Assembly (NCBI RefSeq): GCF_029227915.1
Contig: NC_079885.1
Span: forward strand, 11,337,001 to 11,397,000
Direction of reading: 5' to 3'
DNA: 60,000 nt
Origin: Hydractinia symbiolongicarpus
Taxonomy: Eukaryota > Cnidaria > Hydrozoa > Anthoathecata > Hydractiniidae
Below are positions 21,826-29,493 of this stretch, one piece after another (position 1 is the first letter of the stretch; each line of letters begins with the position of its first letter). The notes under the pieces were generated by a model, which searched no databases, was not told the origin of the DNA, and saw nothing but the letters and a program-made list of their open reading frames with translations. The translations under genes and the position numbers were made by a program.

Positions 21826-22026
21826 ATGTCAAGCAACGACCGAAGGCCTAAAATGACAGCGTTAGCTTGGTACACACATTTTATGATGGTAACTTTTTTG
21901 AGAGACCTATTCTTTACCACAAAGAAAAGTGAGAAAGAAGAAGAGTGTGAGAGTGATATCAACGATCTAGTAGAGATAATTAAAGAACTAGAAGTAACAA
22001 ACTGCGACAAGAAGCTAAAGTCTTAG
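21826..22026 (+). CDS. Small protein with coiled-coil tail, paralogous to the preceding gene
   Basis: 66 aa. It starts at TATAATAAATG. The YTHFMMVTFLRDLFF segment is a weaker version of the neighbour's hydrophobic part, and the tail SEKEEECESDINDLVEIIKE repeats its coiled coil, so an old tandem duplication is likely. The true C-terminus is seen in the second Polinton copy, where the frame ends ...EVTNGQTATRS and overlaps the SAP gene start. In this copy an 8-bp deletion at about 22001 changes the last residues. Confidence 0.5.
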   Translation: MSSNDRRPKMTALAWYTHFMMVTFLRDLFFTTKKSEKEEECESDINDLVEIIKELEVTNCDKKLKS

Positions 22027-22253
22027 GTCTCAAAGGGTACTCTACGTTGAAGCAAGTAGACCTTGTTGAAACTATACGGAAAGTCAAGTATAAGGATGCG
22101 TCGACACAAACGGGCGGACCGTACTGCGAGCCTTGTGTTAAAATTGCATGGCAGAAAAATTTTGAACAATATCTGAGGGATCTCGCTCAGCGACATGTCG
22201 TACATGATGGCGACTTGCTCATAGATGAAGATACAGGAGAATTAATCGTCTAG
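22002..22253 (+). pseudogene. SAP-domain protein, start codon deleted (copy 1)
   Basis: The frame encodes a SAP-like motif (LRQEAKVLGLKGYSTLKQVD, then LVETIRK) followed by a CxxC pair (PYCEPCVKI) and an acidic end (DGDLLIDEDTGE). The second copy (54495-54755) has the ATG; here an 8-bp deletion between short ACAAA direct repeats removed it. The next Met (22047) lies inside the SAP domain. The intact protein would be 86 aa and probably binds DNA. Confidence 0.6.
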
Positions 22254-22274
22254 TATGTTGACCAACATATTAGA
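22249..22274. terminator. Hairpin between convergent SAP and 212-aa genes
   Basis: Arms TCTAGTATGTTG and CAACATATTAGA (12 bp, one G-T wobble) with a 2-nt loop. It overlaps the SAP stop codon and precedes the stop of the opposing gene (22296). Conserved in the second copy at 54751-54776. Probable gene-end signal. Confidence 0.7.
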
Positions 22275-22295
22275 CTTTGTAAGCAGGTGGAGACT

Positions 22296-22934
22296 CTAAG
22301 TAGCGCTGGCATATTGCGCAGATTGCAGTTTTTTAAAAATTTTATCTTTGCTTTCTTGCCTGCCATGTGCTAGCAACTCTGCGCGTTCATTGTCGTTGAT
22401 GGATTTCACAGCCTTTTTTATTCGTTGTCGAATCTGCTCCTTGAGCACCATATAACGCTGTTTTTCCTGCATGATCCATGTAAACTCATCGTCTGAAATT
22501 ATACCATCTTGGATCGCTCTGGAAATCTTATCGTATACAGTGTCTAGTTTTGATTCAGCTAGGAGTTTGATGCACTCATGTTTATGCACCTTATACTGTA
22601 TCCGTTTGGAAGCATTCTTCAAACCTACTTGGCCTATGCCCACTGCAAGAGCCGCGGCTTCAAGACCAATTGCTCTAGGGGCTCCGAATCCAGTTGCAAG
22701 CGTGGCAATACCTGCTGCGGAGGTGATGACTGTAACAGCTATCATACCATGATCAGCATAGCGAAGCCCCATCCCCCAAAGCTTGAAATTTTTGTAGAGT
22801 TTTTCTCTCTCTTTGATCTCAGACCGCAGGTACTGCTCGATTTCTTCGATCTTTTTTAGTCTGTAGACCTGACTTTCTTCAGGCTCATGCTCAGGCGCAC
22901 CTGGCGGCAAAGTTGGGTAAAGCTTATCAGCCAT
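22296..22934 (-). CDS. Membrane-associated helical protein, 212 aa
   Basis: The N-terminal 20 residues are proline-rich (LYPTLPPGAPEHEPEESQVY), followed by a coiled coil (RLKKIEEIEQYLRSEIKERE) and then two Ala/Gly-rich hydrophobic tracts at about 64-84 (MIAVTVITSAAGIATLATGF) and 88-105, and a basic helical C-terminal half (LKEQIRQRIKKAVKSINDNE). It is intact in both copies. The start is at GAATAAATG, 1 nt from the stop of the penton-like gene. No family recognised with certainty. Tracts of this kind suggest a membrane-inserting or membrane-lytic virion protein, which is inference. Confidence 0.65.
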   Translation of the reverse strand: MADKLYPTLPPGAPEHEPEESQVYRLKKIEEIEQYLRSEIKEREKLYKNFKLWGMGLRYADHGMIAVTVITSAAGIATLATGFGAPRAIGLEAAALAVGIGQVGLKNASKRIQYKVHKHECIKLLAESKLDTVYDKISRAIQDGIISDDEFTWIMQEKQRYMVLKEQIRQRIKKAVKSINDNERAELLAHGRQESKDKIFKKLQSAQYASAT

Positions 22935-23606
22935 TTATTCTATGAGTAAAATCATCGTAATCCCGACGAACGAAACATTTTTTTCATGATGATGCTCGTC
23001 CGTCAGCATGAACTCCAGTCTGTCTGTTGAGCCTTTCAAAGGAAGGTAGATTGGAGTGTCAAAACTCCATGTAAGCATATCTCCCCATGCGTTTAACTCT
23101 TTGGTAGGAAGCAAAGCAAGAATTTTTGATTTCTTCCCATCCAGCAGGCAGTCATCCTCATCTAACTGAGGGCAAACGAGTCTCAATCTTTGGTACACGT
23201 CAGTTTTGTAGAAGCTGTCATAGTCGCCTTTGGTAAAGTACTTTTTTGCAGAATCGTAGGGTAGCCCCATAAGCTCCTGCAGTTGTCTATGGATTACCAC
23301 AGTATACCCGTCACTAACCCTAAGTTTGCATAGTCCGTTCTTTAATACAAACAACTTGATCTTGTCCTGTGCTTGACTGTTGACGATGGCCGCGATATCT
23401 TCAATCTTGTACAAACCGTTCATAATTTCAATTCTAATCTCTTTCTGATCAGGCCCTGTCCTACGAATGACAAAATCATTGTCGCTGTAAAGGTTCAGCC
23501 ATACGAGCCTGATACTTATTGATTTCAGGGCAATTCTCGTATCCTCTCCTAGGTAATCGTTAAAAATCGTAGGCTTCTCTATATTGGTCACATACAGCTG
23601 TCTCAT
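22935..23606 (-). CDS. Penton-like minor capsid protein candidate (single jelly-roll)
   Basis: 223 aa and intact here. Beta-rich throughout, with a C-terminal block typical of Polinton and virophage minor capsid proteins: SFDTPIYLPLKGSTDRLEFM, LTDEHHHEKNVSFVGITMIL, LIE, i.e. strand, L-x-F-x-L-(T/V)-D, loop, V-x-F-x-G, hydrophobic end. The start shares a perfect palindrome with the divergent gene at 23623. In the second copy one TAT-to-TAA change splits it at 55803. The penton assignment rests on pattern recognition and on its placement beside other structural genes; a structure prediction would settle it. Confidence 0.5.
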   Translation of the reverse strand: MRQLYVTNIEKPTIFNDYLGEDTRIALKSISIRLVWLNLYSDNDFVIRRTGPDQKEIRIEIMNGLYKIEDIAAIVNSQAQDKIKLFVLKNGLCKLRVSDGYTVVIHRQLQELMGLPYDSAKKYFTKGDYDSFYKTDVYQRLRLVCPQLDEDDCLLDGKKSKILALLPTKELNAWGDMLTWSFDTPIYLPLKGSTDRLEFMLTDEHHHEKNVSFVGITMILLIE

Positions 23607-23622
23607 GTTTCTTTAAAGAAAC
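23607..23622. promoter_or_regulatory. Palindromic bidirectional start region
   Basis: GTTTCTTTAAAGAAAC is the entire gap between two divergent start codons. With the two ATGs it forms a perfect 22-bp palindrome, so both genes have the same upstream sequence. It probably serves as a shared initiator or promoter. In the second copy the rightward ATG has become ACG. Confidence 0.65.
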
Positions 23623-24760
23623 ATGAACATTAATAGCTATAACCACAAGGCAAAATACAAGTCCAATAGAGGCGAATGGCCTCTCGGTGTAATTAATCTA
23701 GAACATCAAGACCTCTACGTTTCTACAGAATCGCACATTCCCGTGACCTTCTCGATGTTCACGAAATACCCCATAAAAGTCCCCCACTAACCTGTTGAAC
23801 GACCCCGTAAGTGTAAATTGAACCGGTCAAGCTCTTGGCTACTGGAATATACAAGTTAATTTCGCCTGTCATTGCGCTAGCACCGCCCTGGGTATATCCG
23901 CCAAACACTTGAATGGCTCCGTACCTCTAATCAACAGTATCTTTAAATTTCACGTCTATTACCACATGCGGCGTATCCTAGCGAGAATGAAGGTACCCAT
24001 GCCATACGATGACGGATTTTCTCAATACGAGAACCCCTACTCTACATCTGGGTATGCCCAGATTTGTCGCGAATATGGTGCCGACCCCAATGCCCAATAC
24101 AAGTTTAAGGCTCTCATGTCCTCACTCACAAATGGTAGATGGTGGCCGCAAGTAGATGGTGATTGGGCCAAGTTTATCATGCCTACGGGCCAAGGCCTGA
24201 CATCGGAAGGTCTGACGAAGCTTAGCGAGAGTATTCGTGTTTACGTGATTTTACTACTAGGGTCCCAAGCTGATGCCAAGGCATCCCTTATAGGTTCGGA
24301 TGCTGACAAATTCACAGCGAGACAGATACTACTACAGAAATTTGAAGCCATGGTACAACGTGAGAAGAACGTAGGCCACGATATCACCGAGTTTCAAAAG
24401 GTGCTTTAATATGCCAGGACCCCAGTGAATTTTGCCGTGATGCACCACGTGTACATGCTACCATCCGATATGAACCTGCGTATTGGTAAAATAGTGGGGT
24501 ATAACAACAACATCTTGATTGCGCCGGCGAGTGCGATGATTGGCATAAGGCTAGACCTAAACAACAAACCCACACAGCCTCGGTTTTTAAAACGAGTCAG
24601 ACCTGGGCAAGAAATATCGAGGGGTGCCCTTAAACCGGGGTCTGAAAAGATACCTCAGTCAGGTCTAGGAGATGGAAACCCTCACGAGGGCACCAAGGCC
24701 ACCTTGGTTACTGCTGGAGTATTATCGATTCTAATGTACATTTGGGTAAAGAAATATTAG
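23623..24760 (+). pseudogene. Structural-type protein with C-terminal membrane anchor (379 codons, copy 1)
   Basis: ATG at 23623 begins MNINSYNHKAKYKS. An extra C in a C-run at 23781-23785 shifts the frame and stops it at 23790; the second copy lacks that base and stays open. Downstream blocks include LINSIFKFHVYYHMRR, ENPYSTSGYAQICREYGADP, FIMPTGQGLTSEGLTKLSES and EFQKVL, then a TAA at 24407-24409 in both copies, then VYMLPSDMNLRIGKIVGYNN and the anchor KATLVTAGVLSILMYIWVKK. Element A has CAA at the TAA position, so the TAA is a nonsense mutation and the two halves were one protein. Unknown family; the position between penton-like and capsid genes suggests a virion component. Confidence 0.65.
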
Positions 24761-26024
24761 TGCTCCGCGGGAGCACCAATATTTGCGATAGTTTGCCACC
24801 CTTCCCAACGTAGACCACAACAAAAGCGACGGCAGCAGCGATTGTCATGTAGAGGTGTTTGGCTGCGTATTCAACAACTTTTGCAGCCACTCTGAAAAAG
24901 AACGAGACAACCGTACCAATAATCCCTGGTAGCGCCGCACCTGCCTTACCAGCTAGGTATTTCAAACATTTTCCAAGCCTTTCCAGCTGTTTTTGCAAAA
25001 AATCCTTCCCTGCGGCACTTCCTCCTGCGCCTGTTGCGGAACCTGTAACTGCGAGTACGATGGTGGAAATCAGTAGACCAACAGCCGCCACGATGCTAGC
25101 TATAGTAACACTTTGCTCCTTGAATAAGATTCTAAGCTTTTCAGCCAGAGATTTATCACCTTCTGCGATTTTCATCAGCGTTTCCTTAATAGATTTCAGT
25201 TGGCTCTGAATGTCAGATGATAGTAAACCGTGTGCTTCTCGTACTGCTTCCTTTTGATCTTGAAGTCGTTCTAGATCTTCCCTAGCCTTTCCAAGGTCTT
25301 TGTTCCAGATAGTTTGCTGTTCCTCTGATACTCCAGGTGTAGCTATCTTCGTCTCAAGCCTTTTTACCTTGGCTTCTGCTTTGGCGATCTCGCTGTCGTA
25401 GAAGATCATCTTGTTTTTCAAGTGCCTTAGGTTACCCCTTAGTGTTTGAAGCTCGAGGTTGAGCCCTCTTCTTTCACGCTCTGTGAAGGCTTCGCTGGCG
25501 CCAAAAGGAGTCTCTTCTATCAGGCTCTCCGTTTCATCAAGGACGTTCTCGAGCAGCGGAATCATTTCGATATCATCGGCCTTCTGTTCAACATGAACAA
25601 TCTCGTTAAGGAGTTTCTGAGCCATTGCTTTACTGCCTTTGTTTGGTGTAGTATAGTCGGTAAACCCCAATTCTCGCAAGCGATTTGTACCTAATCTCCT
25701 CTGTATCTCGGCAACGCTCCTCAATTCACCATTCCTTTTAGTGATCTCTATGCCATCGAAAAGAAGCTGGTTTCCTTGTGCCTCAAACTCGTTAGAAAAT
25801 CTCGCGATTGGCTGCCCCAGCTCCTCAGCAAGGTGTTCGTAAAGATCGTCGACCTTTGATTTTAGTAGCTCTTCCCTCTGTCTTGTCGTGGTGTCTCTTG
25901 CGGAGACGAATTGACCCTGATCTGGCGTTATCGTGGAGCTGGCATAAGGCCTACTGAAATCCTCGTCTGGAATTTTTTCCTCTGACGTAAAGTCGTCTCC
26001 TTCGTATATTGGATTAATCGGCAT
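24708..26024 (-). CDS. Long membrane protein: coiled coil, two hydrophobic tracts (438 aa)
   Basis: Intact. Acidic N-terminus (MPINPIYEGDDFTSEEKIPD), a folded region to about 160, a coiled coil at about 195-265 (KAEAKVKRLETKIATPGVSE), LAEKLRILFKEQSVTIASI leading into a first hydrophobic tract at about 308-330, an Ala/Gly linker, then LAGKAGAALPGIIGTVVSFF and a second long hydrophobic tract to about 405. The last 30 residues (SQILVLPRSTNISLPKC...) are absent from element A and run 53 nt into the opposing gene, so an earlier stop was probably lost. Recurrent in invertebrate Polintons as far as I know; role unknown. Confidence 0.7.
   Translation of the reverse strand: MPINPIYEGDDFTSEEKIPDEDFSRPYASSTITPDQGQFVSARDTTTRQREELLKSKVDDLYEHLAEELGQPIARFSNEFEAQGNQLLFDGIEITKRNGELRSVAEIQRRLGTNRLRELGFTDYTTPNKGSKAMAQKLLNEIVHVEQKADDIEMIPLLENVLDETESLIEETPFGASEAFTERERRGLNLELQTLRGNLRHLKNKMIFYDSEIAKAEAKVKRLETKIATPGVSEEQQTIWNKDLGKAREDLERLQDQKEAVREAHGLLSSDIQSQLKSIKETLMKIAEGDKSLAEKLRILFKEQSVTIASIVAAVGLLISTIVLAVTGSATGAGGSAAGKDFLQKQLERLGKCLKYLAGKAGAALPGIIGTVVSFFFRVAAKVVEYAAKHLYMTIAAAVAFVVVYVGKGGKLSQILVLPRSTNISLPKCTLESIILQQ
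24756..24780. terminator. Hairpin at convergent gene ends
   Basis: ATTAGTGCTCC and GGAGCACCAAT pair (11 bp, one mismatch) around the loop GCG. It starts at the stop codon of the plus-strand gene and lies within the extended 3' end of the opposing membrane-protein gene. Conserved at 57257-57281. Confidence 0.7.
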
Positions 26025-26045
26025 TTATTTCAGCTAATAATAAAC
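26025..26045. promoter_or_regulatory. Bidirectional start region of capsid and membrane-protein genes
   Basis: 21 nt separate two divergent ATGs. One direction reads AAATAAATG, the other AATAATAAACATG, so the AT-rich start motif faces both ways. It suggests coordinated expression of the capsid gene and the long membrane protein. Identical at 58520-58540. Confidence 0.55.
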
Positions 26046-27318
26046 ATGAGTAACATATTCGGAACTAAGCTCGATCCCTACGCGGAGATTAAAACAATGA
26101 TGGCTATGAAAGGGAAGAAGCAGCGTGTAAAAGTAAGTCATGTCCCTAGTACGATTAATCATGTATGTTGATATCCCCAACATGGGGCTGAACGATATAA
26201 TTTTTCCATCTAGTATCAAACTCCTCTTTGATCTTGAATTAACGGGTACCATTACTAAGCGTACAATTGTAAGCAATATCGGCAAAGCCCTGGTGCAAAA
26301 TCTTCGTATCACTTTGAATAGCAACGAGGTGAAAAATATTAGCGACTACAGGGTGCTTGCTACCTACAAGGACCTATGGTTGCCCAAGTTTCATCGGGAA
26401 AACAACTTGATCCTAGAGGGGATCAATCCCAACGACGGTACAATCCGCGCACTACAGGTGAAAGCGACTGATCATGTAGGCAGGGATGAGGAAAAAGCGA
26501 TCGTCGCAGCTTATGGCAGCACGTTTTGTATTCCTCTAGGAAAAATGTTTGAATTGACACGAGACTTGCCGTTCTACCAGCAAGGGCTACACGATAGGTT
26601 ACAGTTTGTGATCCATTTTGCATCATATGGTGACGTTATAAAGGATGCCGGTACGGTGTCTTCTGGAAGCACGGCAGCTAAGCCTGCAGACAGTGCGTAC
26701 AAGATCACTAATATCGCACTAGAGTTTGACAAGGTTAATAACGAGGGTCTCGCGAGCGCTATGATGTCACGGTATAGTCGTTTGGCGCTTCCCTATGAAA
26801 GGGTACTCCGTAGCAAGGTCATCACGATAAAAAAGGCTGATACCAGCTACAATTTGCAAATTGATACTCCAGCAAAAAGTTTAAAAGGCGTCTTATTATT
26901 GTTCGTAGATCCGGGGAAAGTAAAGGCTTACTCGGGCGCTAACGAGGTCTTTTACAACCCCAAGATTGAAAAAATATCGATCACTGTCGAGGGTGAGCCT
27001 AATGAGCTCTACACGCACGCGATGCTCCCGAAAGATCACCTCGAGCAGATCGTAAACTTATTCGGTAGCCACGATTCAAAGGTGACAATTGGGCAGTTTT
27101 TTACTGAGAGATACGCCCTGTTTGTTGATTTCCGAGCATCACCTGATCACAGTCTTCACGGTTCCGGAAGGCCATTACAAAGATTGTCAGACGGTATAAC
27201 CTTGCATATGACAAAGAAGGCAGACGGAACAACGGGGGATATTAAATGCTACGTTTTTCTACTTCAAGATGCTCAGCTGAACATCTTAGATGGGCGTTTT
27301 CACAGTGTCGAATATTAA
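26046..27318 (+). pseudogene. Major capsid protein, double jelly-roll type, frame broken near the start (copy 1)
   Basis: The ATG at 26046 gives MSNIFGTKLDPYAEIKTMMA, but the frame stops near 26163; the remaining 392-codon frame (26140-27318) carries the body: YVDIPNMGLNDIIFPSSIKL, YKDLWLPKFHREN, LPFYQQGLHDRLQFVIHFAS, YKITNIALEFDKVNN, TPAKSLKGVLLLFVDP, ITVEGEPNELYTHAML, QDAQLNILDGRFHSVEY. Comparison with element A shows loss of about 11 nt at 26155, shared by both copies. Total length of about 424 codons suits a double jelly-roll capsid protein. The identification rests on remembered cnidarian Polinton capsids and on position beside ATPase and membrane genes. Confidence 0.6.
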
Positions 27319-27325
27319 AATAAAG

Positions 27326-27712
27326 ATGGCAAGCATATTAGTACTCGCGGGTGGGGCTATAATCAATGCCCTCGCGTTCTCGGGGAGTAACTATTTGATC
27401 AGTAAGCGGTCAGGCCATGGTGAGGCCGAGCGTAAAAAGCATGATAAGGCAATTGAAAAACTTCAAGCAGCTCAGCAGCAGTGGATAAGAGATCGGCAGG
27501 CAAAGATCGATTGGTATAGCCATCAACGAGAGCTGAAAAGGCAAGCTGGAGAGAGCTTGAAGGAGCTCGATGAAGGTATGAGGGAGTACTATATCACAAC
27601 GATCGAGAAGGCTCCTAAGTTATCCGACTTCTACACGCCAAACAAACAGCAACGCCAAGCAATCGTTGGATCCTTAGCCCTCCTTGGTTTTGCAGTGTAC
27701 AAATGGAGGTAA
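27326..27712 (+). CDS. Membrane-anchored coiled-coil protein, 128 aa
   Basis: The start is at AAAATAAAGATG, 7 nt after the capsid stop. A hydrophobic N-terminus (ASILVLAGGAIINALAFSGS, then NYLIS) is followed by a charged helix (QQWIRDRQAKIDWYSHQREL) and a short hydrophobic end (QAIVGSLALLGFAVYKWR). It is the best-conserved small gene between elements A and B, and in both it directly precedes the integrase. This pattern is common in Polintons as I recall them, but no function is known. Likely membrane-associated in the virion or the infected cell. Confidence 0.7.
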   Translation: MASILVLAGGAIINALAFSGSNYLISKRSGHGEAERKKHDKAIEKLQAAQQQWIRDRQAKIDWYSHQRELKRQAGESLKELDEGMREYYITTIEKAPKLSDFYTPNKQQRQAIVGSLALLGFAVYKWR

Positions 27713-27713
27713 T

Positions 27714-27734
27714 CGACATGTAATAAACATGTCG
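27714..27734. terminator. Hairpin with AATAA loop at the start of the integrase gene
   Basis: CGACATGT and ACATGTCG enclose AATAA; the integrase ATG is in the right arm. The same junction in element A (6154-6186) has T-A in place of the outer C-G pair and a longer stem, a compensatory change that supports a real stem-loop. Confidence 0.75.
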
Positions 27735-28721
27735 AAACATATCATTACTCCAGAAGAAGCGAAAAAATTAAGCAGTATTTACTATACCCCTGAAAATTTA
27801 TGGACTGGTCGGAAGGCTGTTAAATTGCTCGCTGAGCACAGTGGACTGCCTAAAAAGAAAGTCGTACACTGGCTATCTCGTCAGTTGCTCTGGCTCAGAC
27901 ATATCAAGGGGCCCAAGCGCATCAACTACCCGCATTTTACAATCACAAGGCCTAATGAAATGCACCAATTTGATTTGATCTACATGCCTCATGACAAAGT
28001 TTACAGCAACGTATACAAATATATCCTTACAGGGATCGATGTAGCCTCGCGCTACAAGGTAGCTAGACCATTGAGAACGAAGAAAGCCAGCGAAGTCGCT
28101 GACATGATCAAGGACATTTACAAAGCAGGACCTTTACGCTATCCGAAGATCTTCCAGTGCGACAACGGTAGTGAGTTCAAGTCAGATGTGACAAAACTGC
28201 TAGAGGGCATCGAGATTAAACGCGCAACCACCAAATATCATCATACGTTCACAGCCTTTGTCGAGTCCTATAACAAGGTGCTCGCTGAGAGACTGTTCAA
28301 GTCCCAGGATGCACAAGAGTTGGTCACTGATGAGACCAGTACCACATGGGTGAAACATCTGTACACTATCGTGAAAAGTCTCAACGGCACCAAGACTGCC
28401 ATTATCGGTATGAAACCCAACAAGGCAATCAAGCTAGATGAAGTCCCACTTACGAAAGACCCGCGGCCTGAAGAAAAGCCGTTACCTGAGGACGGTCTTT
28501 ACTTGTACCTGCTGCAGCCTGGAGAAGAGCATGGTGATGCGAAAAGACGTGCAACGGACGCTTGGTGGAGCAAAAAGACGTATAGACTCGACCGCATCGA
28601 GGCGGGTAGCCGTCTGTTGTACTATCTTGCAGGTGGGCCCGAACGTAGTTTTGTGGCAGAAGAGCTCATGTTGATCCCAGAGGATGTCGAAGTACCTCCA
28701 GAGCATGCGAAACAATGGTAA
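27729..28721 (+). CDS. int: Retroviral-type DDE integrase (intact)
   Basis: 330 aa, fully open. An N-terminal helical region (ITPEEAKKLSSIYYTPENLW) ends in WLSRQLLWLRHIKGPKR. The catalytic core has Asp82 (EMHQFDLIYMPHD), Asp145 (KIFQCDNGSEFKSDV) and Glu179 (TAFVESYNKVLAERLF), a D-D-E triad with a spacing of 34. The C-terminal domain has LYLYLLQPGEEHGDAKRRAT, WWSKKTYRLDR and SFVAEELMLIPEDVE, an SH3/chromo-like fold in the family. It joins element ends to host DNA with a short target duplication. It follows the 128-aa gene by 16 nt, through a hairpin. Confidence 0.95.
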   Translation: MSKHIITPEEAKKLSSIYYTPENLWTGRKAVKLLAEHSGLPKKKVVHWLSRQLLWLRHIKGPKRINYPHFTITRPNEMHQFDLIYMPHDKVYSNVYKYILTGIDVASRYKVARPLRTKKASEVADMIKDIYKAGPLRYPKIFQCDNGSEFKSDVTKLLEGIEIKRATTKYHHTFTAFVESYNKVLAERLFKSQDAQELVTDETSTTWVKHLYTIVKSLNGTKTAIIGMKPNKAIKLDEVPLTKDPRPEEKPLPEDGLYLYLLQPGEEHGDAKRRATDAWWSKKTYRLDRIEAGSRLLYYLAGGPERSFVAEELMLIPEDVEVPPEHAKQW

Positions 28722-28749
28722 ATTTCTCGAGCCGAGGGTCATTTCACCG

Positions 28750-28768
28750 GCTCCCCCGTACCGGGAGG
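28750..28768. terminator. Hairpin past integrase stop
   Basis: CTCCC and GGGAG arms with a CCGTACC loop, 29 nt after the integrase stop codon. It is the first of two hairpins between convergent genes; the second (28800-28824) may serve the opposing gene. Confidence 0.5.
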
Positions 28769-28799
28769 GAACCGCTCAGTTGATACCCATAAGCGTAGT

Positions 28800-28824
28800 T
28801 AATGTGAACCTGTGGCTCACATTA
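28800..28824. terminator. Repeated hairpin, site 1
   Basis: TAATGTGA/TCACATTA stem with a small inner stem (CC-TGT-GG). The 29-nt sequence that holds it is identical at 30381-30409, so the same stem-loop occurs at two gene boundaries of this element. Confidence 0.7.
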
Positions 28825-28862
28825 CCAACATAAAGTCTTAGTCATCCTCGGAGTCCTTAGAG

Positions 28863-29367
28863 TCAGTGATGAAGGCGGGTATAATCATAAGGTTGTAGGG
28901 TATAGAATGGATAGCCATAGACGATTCCCTTGATAACATTTGGCTCGCTATCAAGGTCAATGATGTCAACCATTGCCCTGTCATCGATTTGAATGTTGAG
29001 TATGTCGCCAATTTTCTCCAAGTCCGCCAGATCCGAGAGCCTTATGTCCTTATCCTTGATAATCTCGTAGCATCGCATGCCCCACTTGTTCACCTCAGCG
29101 GAAACAATATGCAGACCCCTGCGATCCTCGATATCGTATTCGAGCACTTCATCATCCTCCTCACAGGGAATTGTTGCCCACGGCTAGAAGCTCGTCATCA
29201 TCTGGATATACAAACCCCTCGTAGTATGGTCCATTTCTAAATCTAAAATTTTCCAAACACTGTAAACAATAACCGGTAGTAGATCCTGCCTTGATGCAGC
29301 ATCTCAGCACAGGTACCTGAATATCGTAAAAGTTTCTAAGTTGCAAGCTCTCTACATAGGCCTCCAT
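28863..29367 (-). pseudogene. Acidic protein with paired cysteines, probably frameshifted
   Basis: Two adjoining minus-strand frames. 29161-29367 reads MEAYVESLQLRNFYDIQVPV, then CCIKAGSTTGYCLQCLENF and YPDDDELLAVG. 28863-29147 continues LEYDIEDRRGLHIVSAEVNK and IDIIDLDSEPN-type acidic sequence. Between them a third frame gives CEEDDEVLEYD, so one shift would join them into a protein of about 165 aa. They could instead be two small genes. The CCxxxx...CxxC part may bind a metal. No family recognised. Confidence 0.4.
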
Positions 29368-29378
29368 TTTTTTTCTTA

Positions 29379-29403
29379 AAGTGTTAACTATCTTTTAACA
29401 CTT
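29379..29403. terminator. Hairpin AAGTGTTAA-N7-TTAACACTT
   Basis: A perfect 9-bp stem with a 7-nt loop, 12 nt upstream of the acidic-protein start and about 90 nt past the Bro-N stop. Confidence 0.6.
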
Positions 29404-29457
29404 GAAGTGGTCACGAAAGCTTCGTCCATATGAGTAGTGTATGATATCAGGGCCTCG

Positions 29458-29478
29458 CCCGTCTCCGCAGGAGCACGG
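29458..29478. terminator. Hairpin after the Bro-N stop
   Basis: CCCGT-CTCC and GGAG-C-ACGGG pair around GCA, with one bulge, 16 nt past the Bro-N stop codon on the minus strand. Confidence 0.5.
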
Positions 29479-29493
29479 GTTACAAAAAAAATC

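Noticed and set aside
24859-25694. ORFs on the plus strand opposite the long membrane protein (also 57360-58195)
   Set aside because: Antisense shadows; the repeated hydrophobic residues only mirror the Ala/Gly-rich minus-strand sequence.
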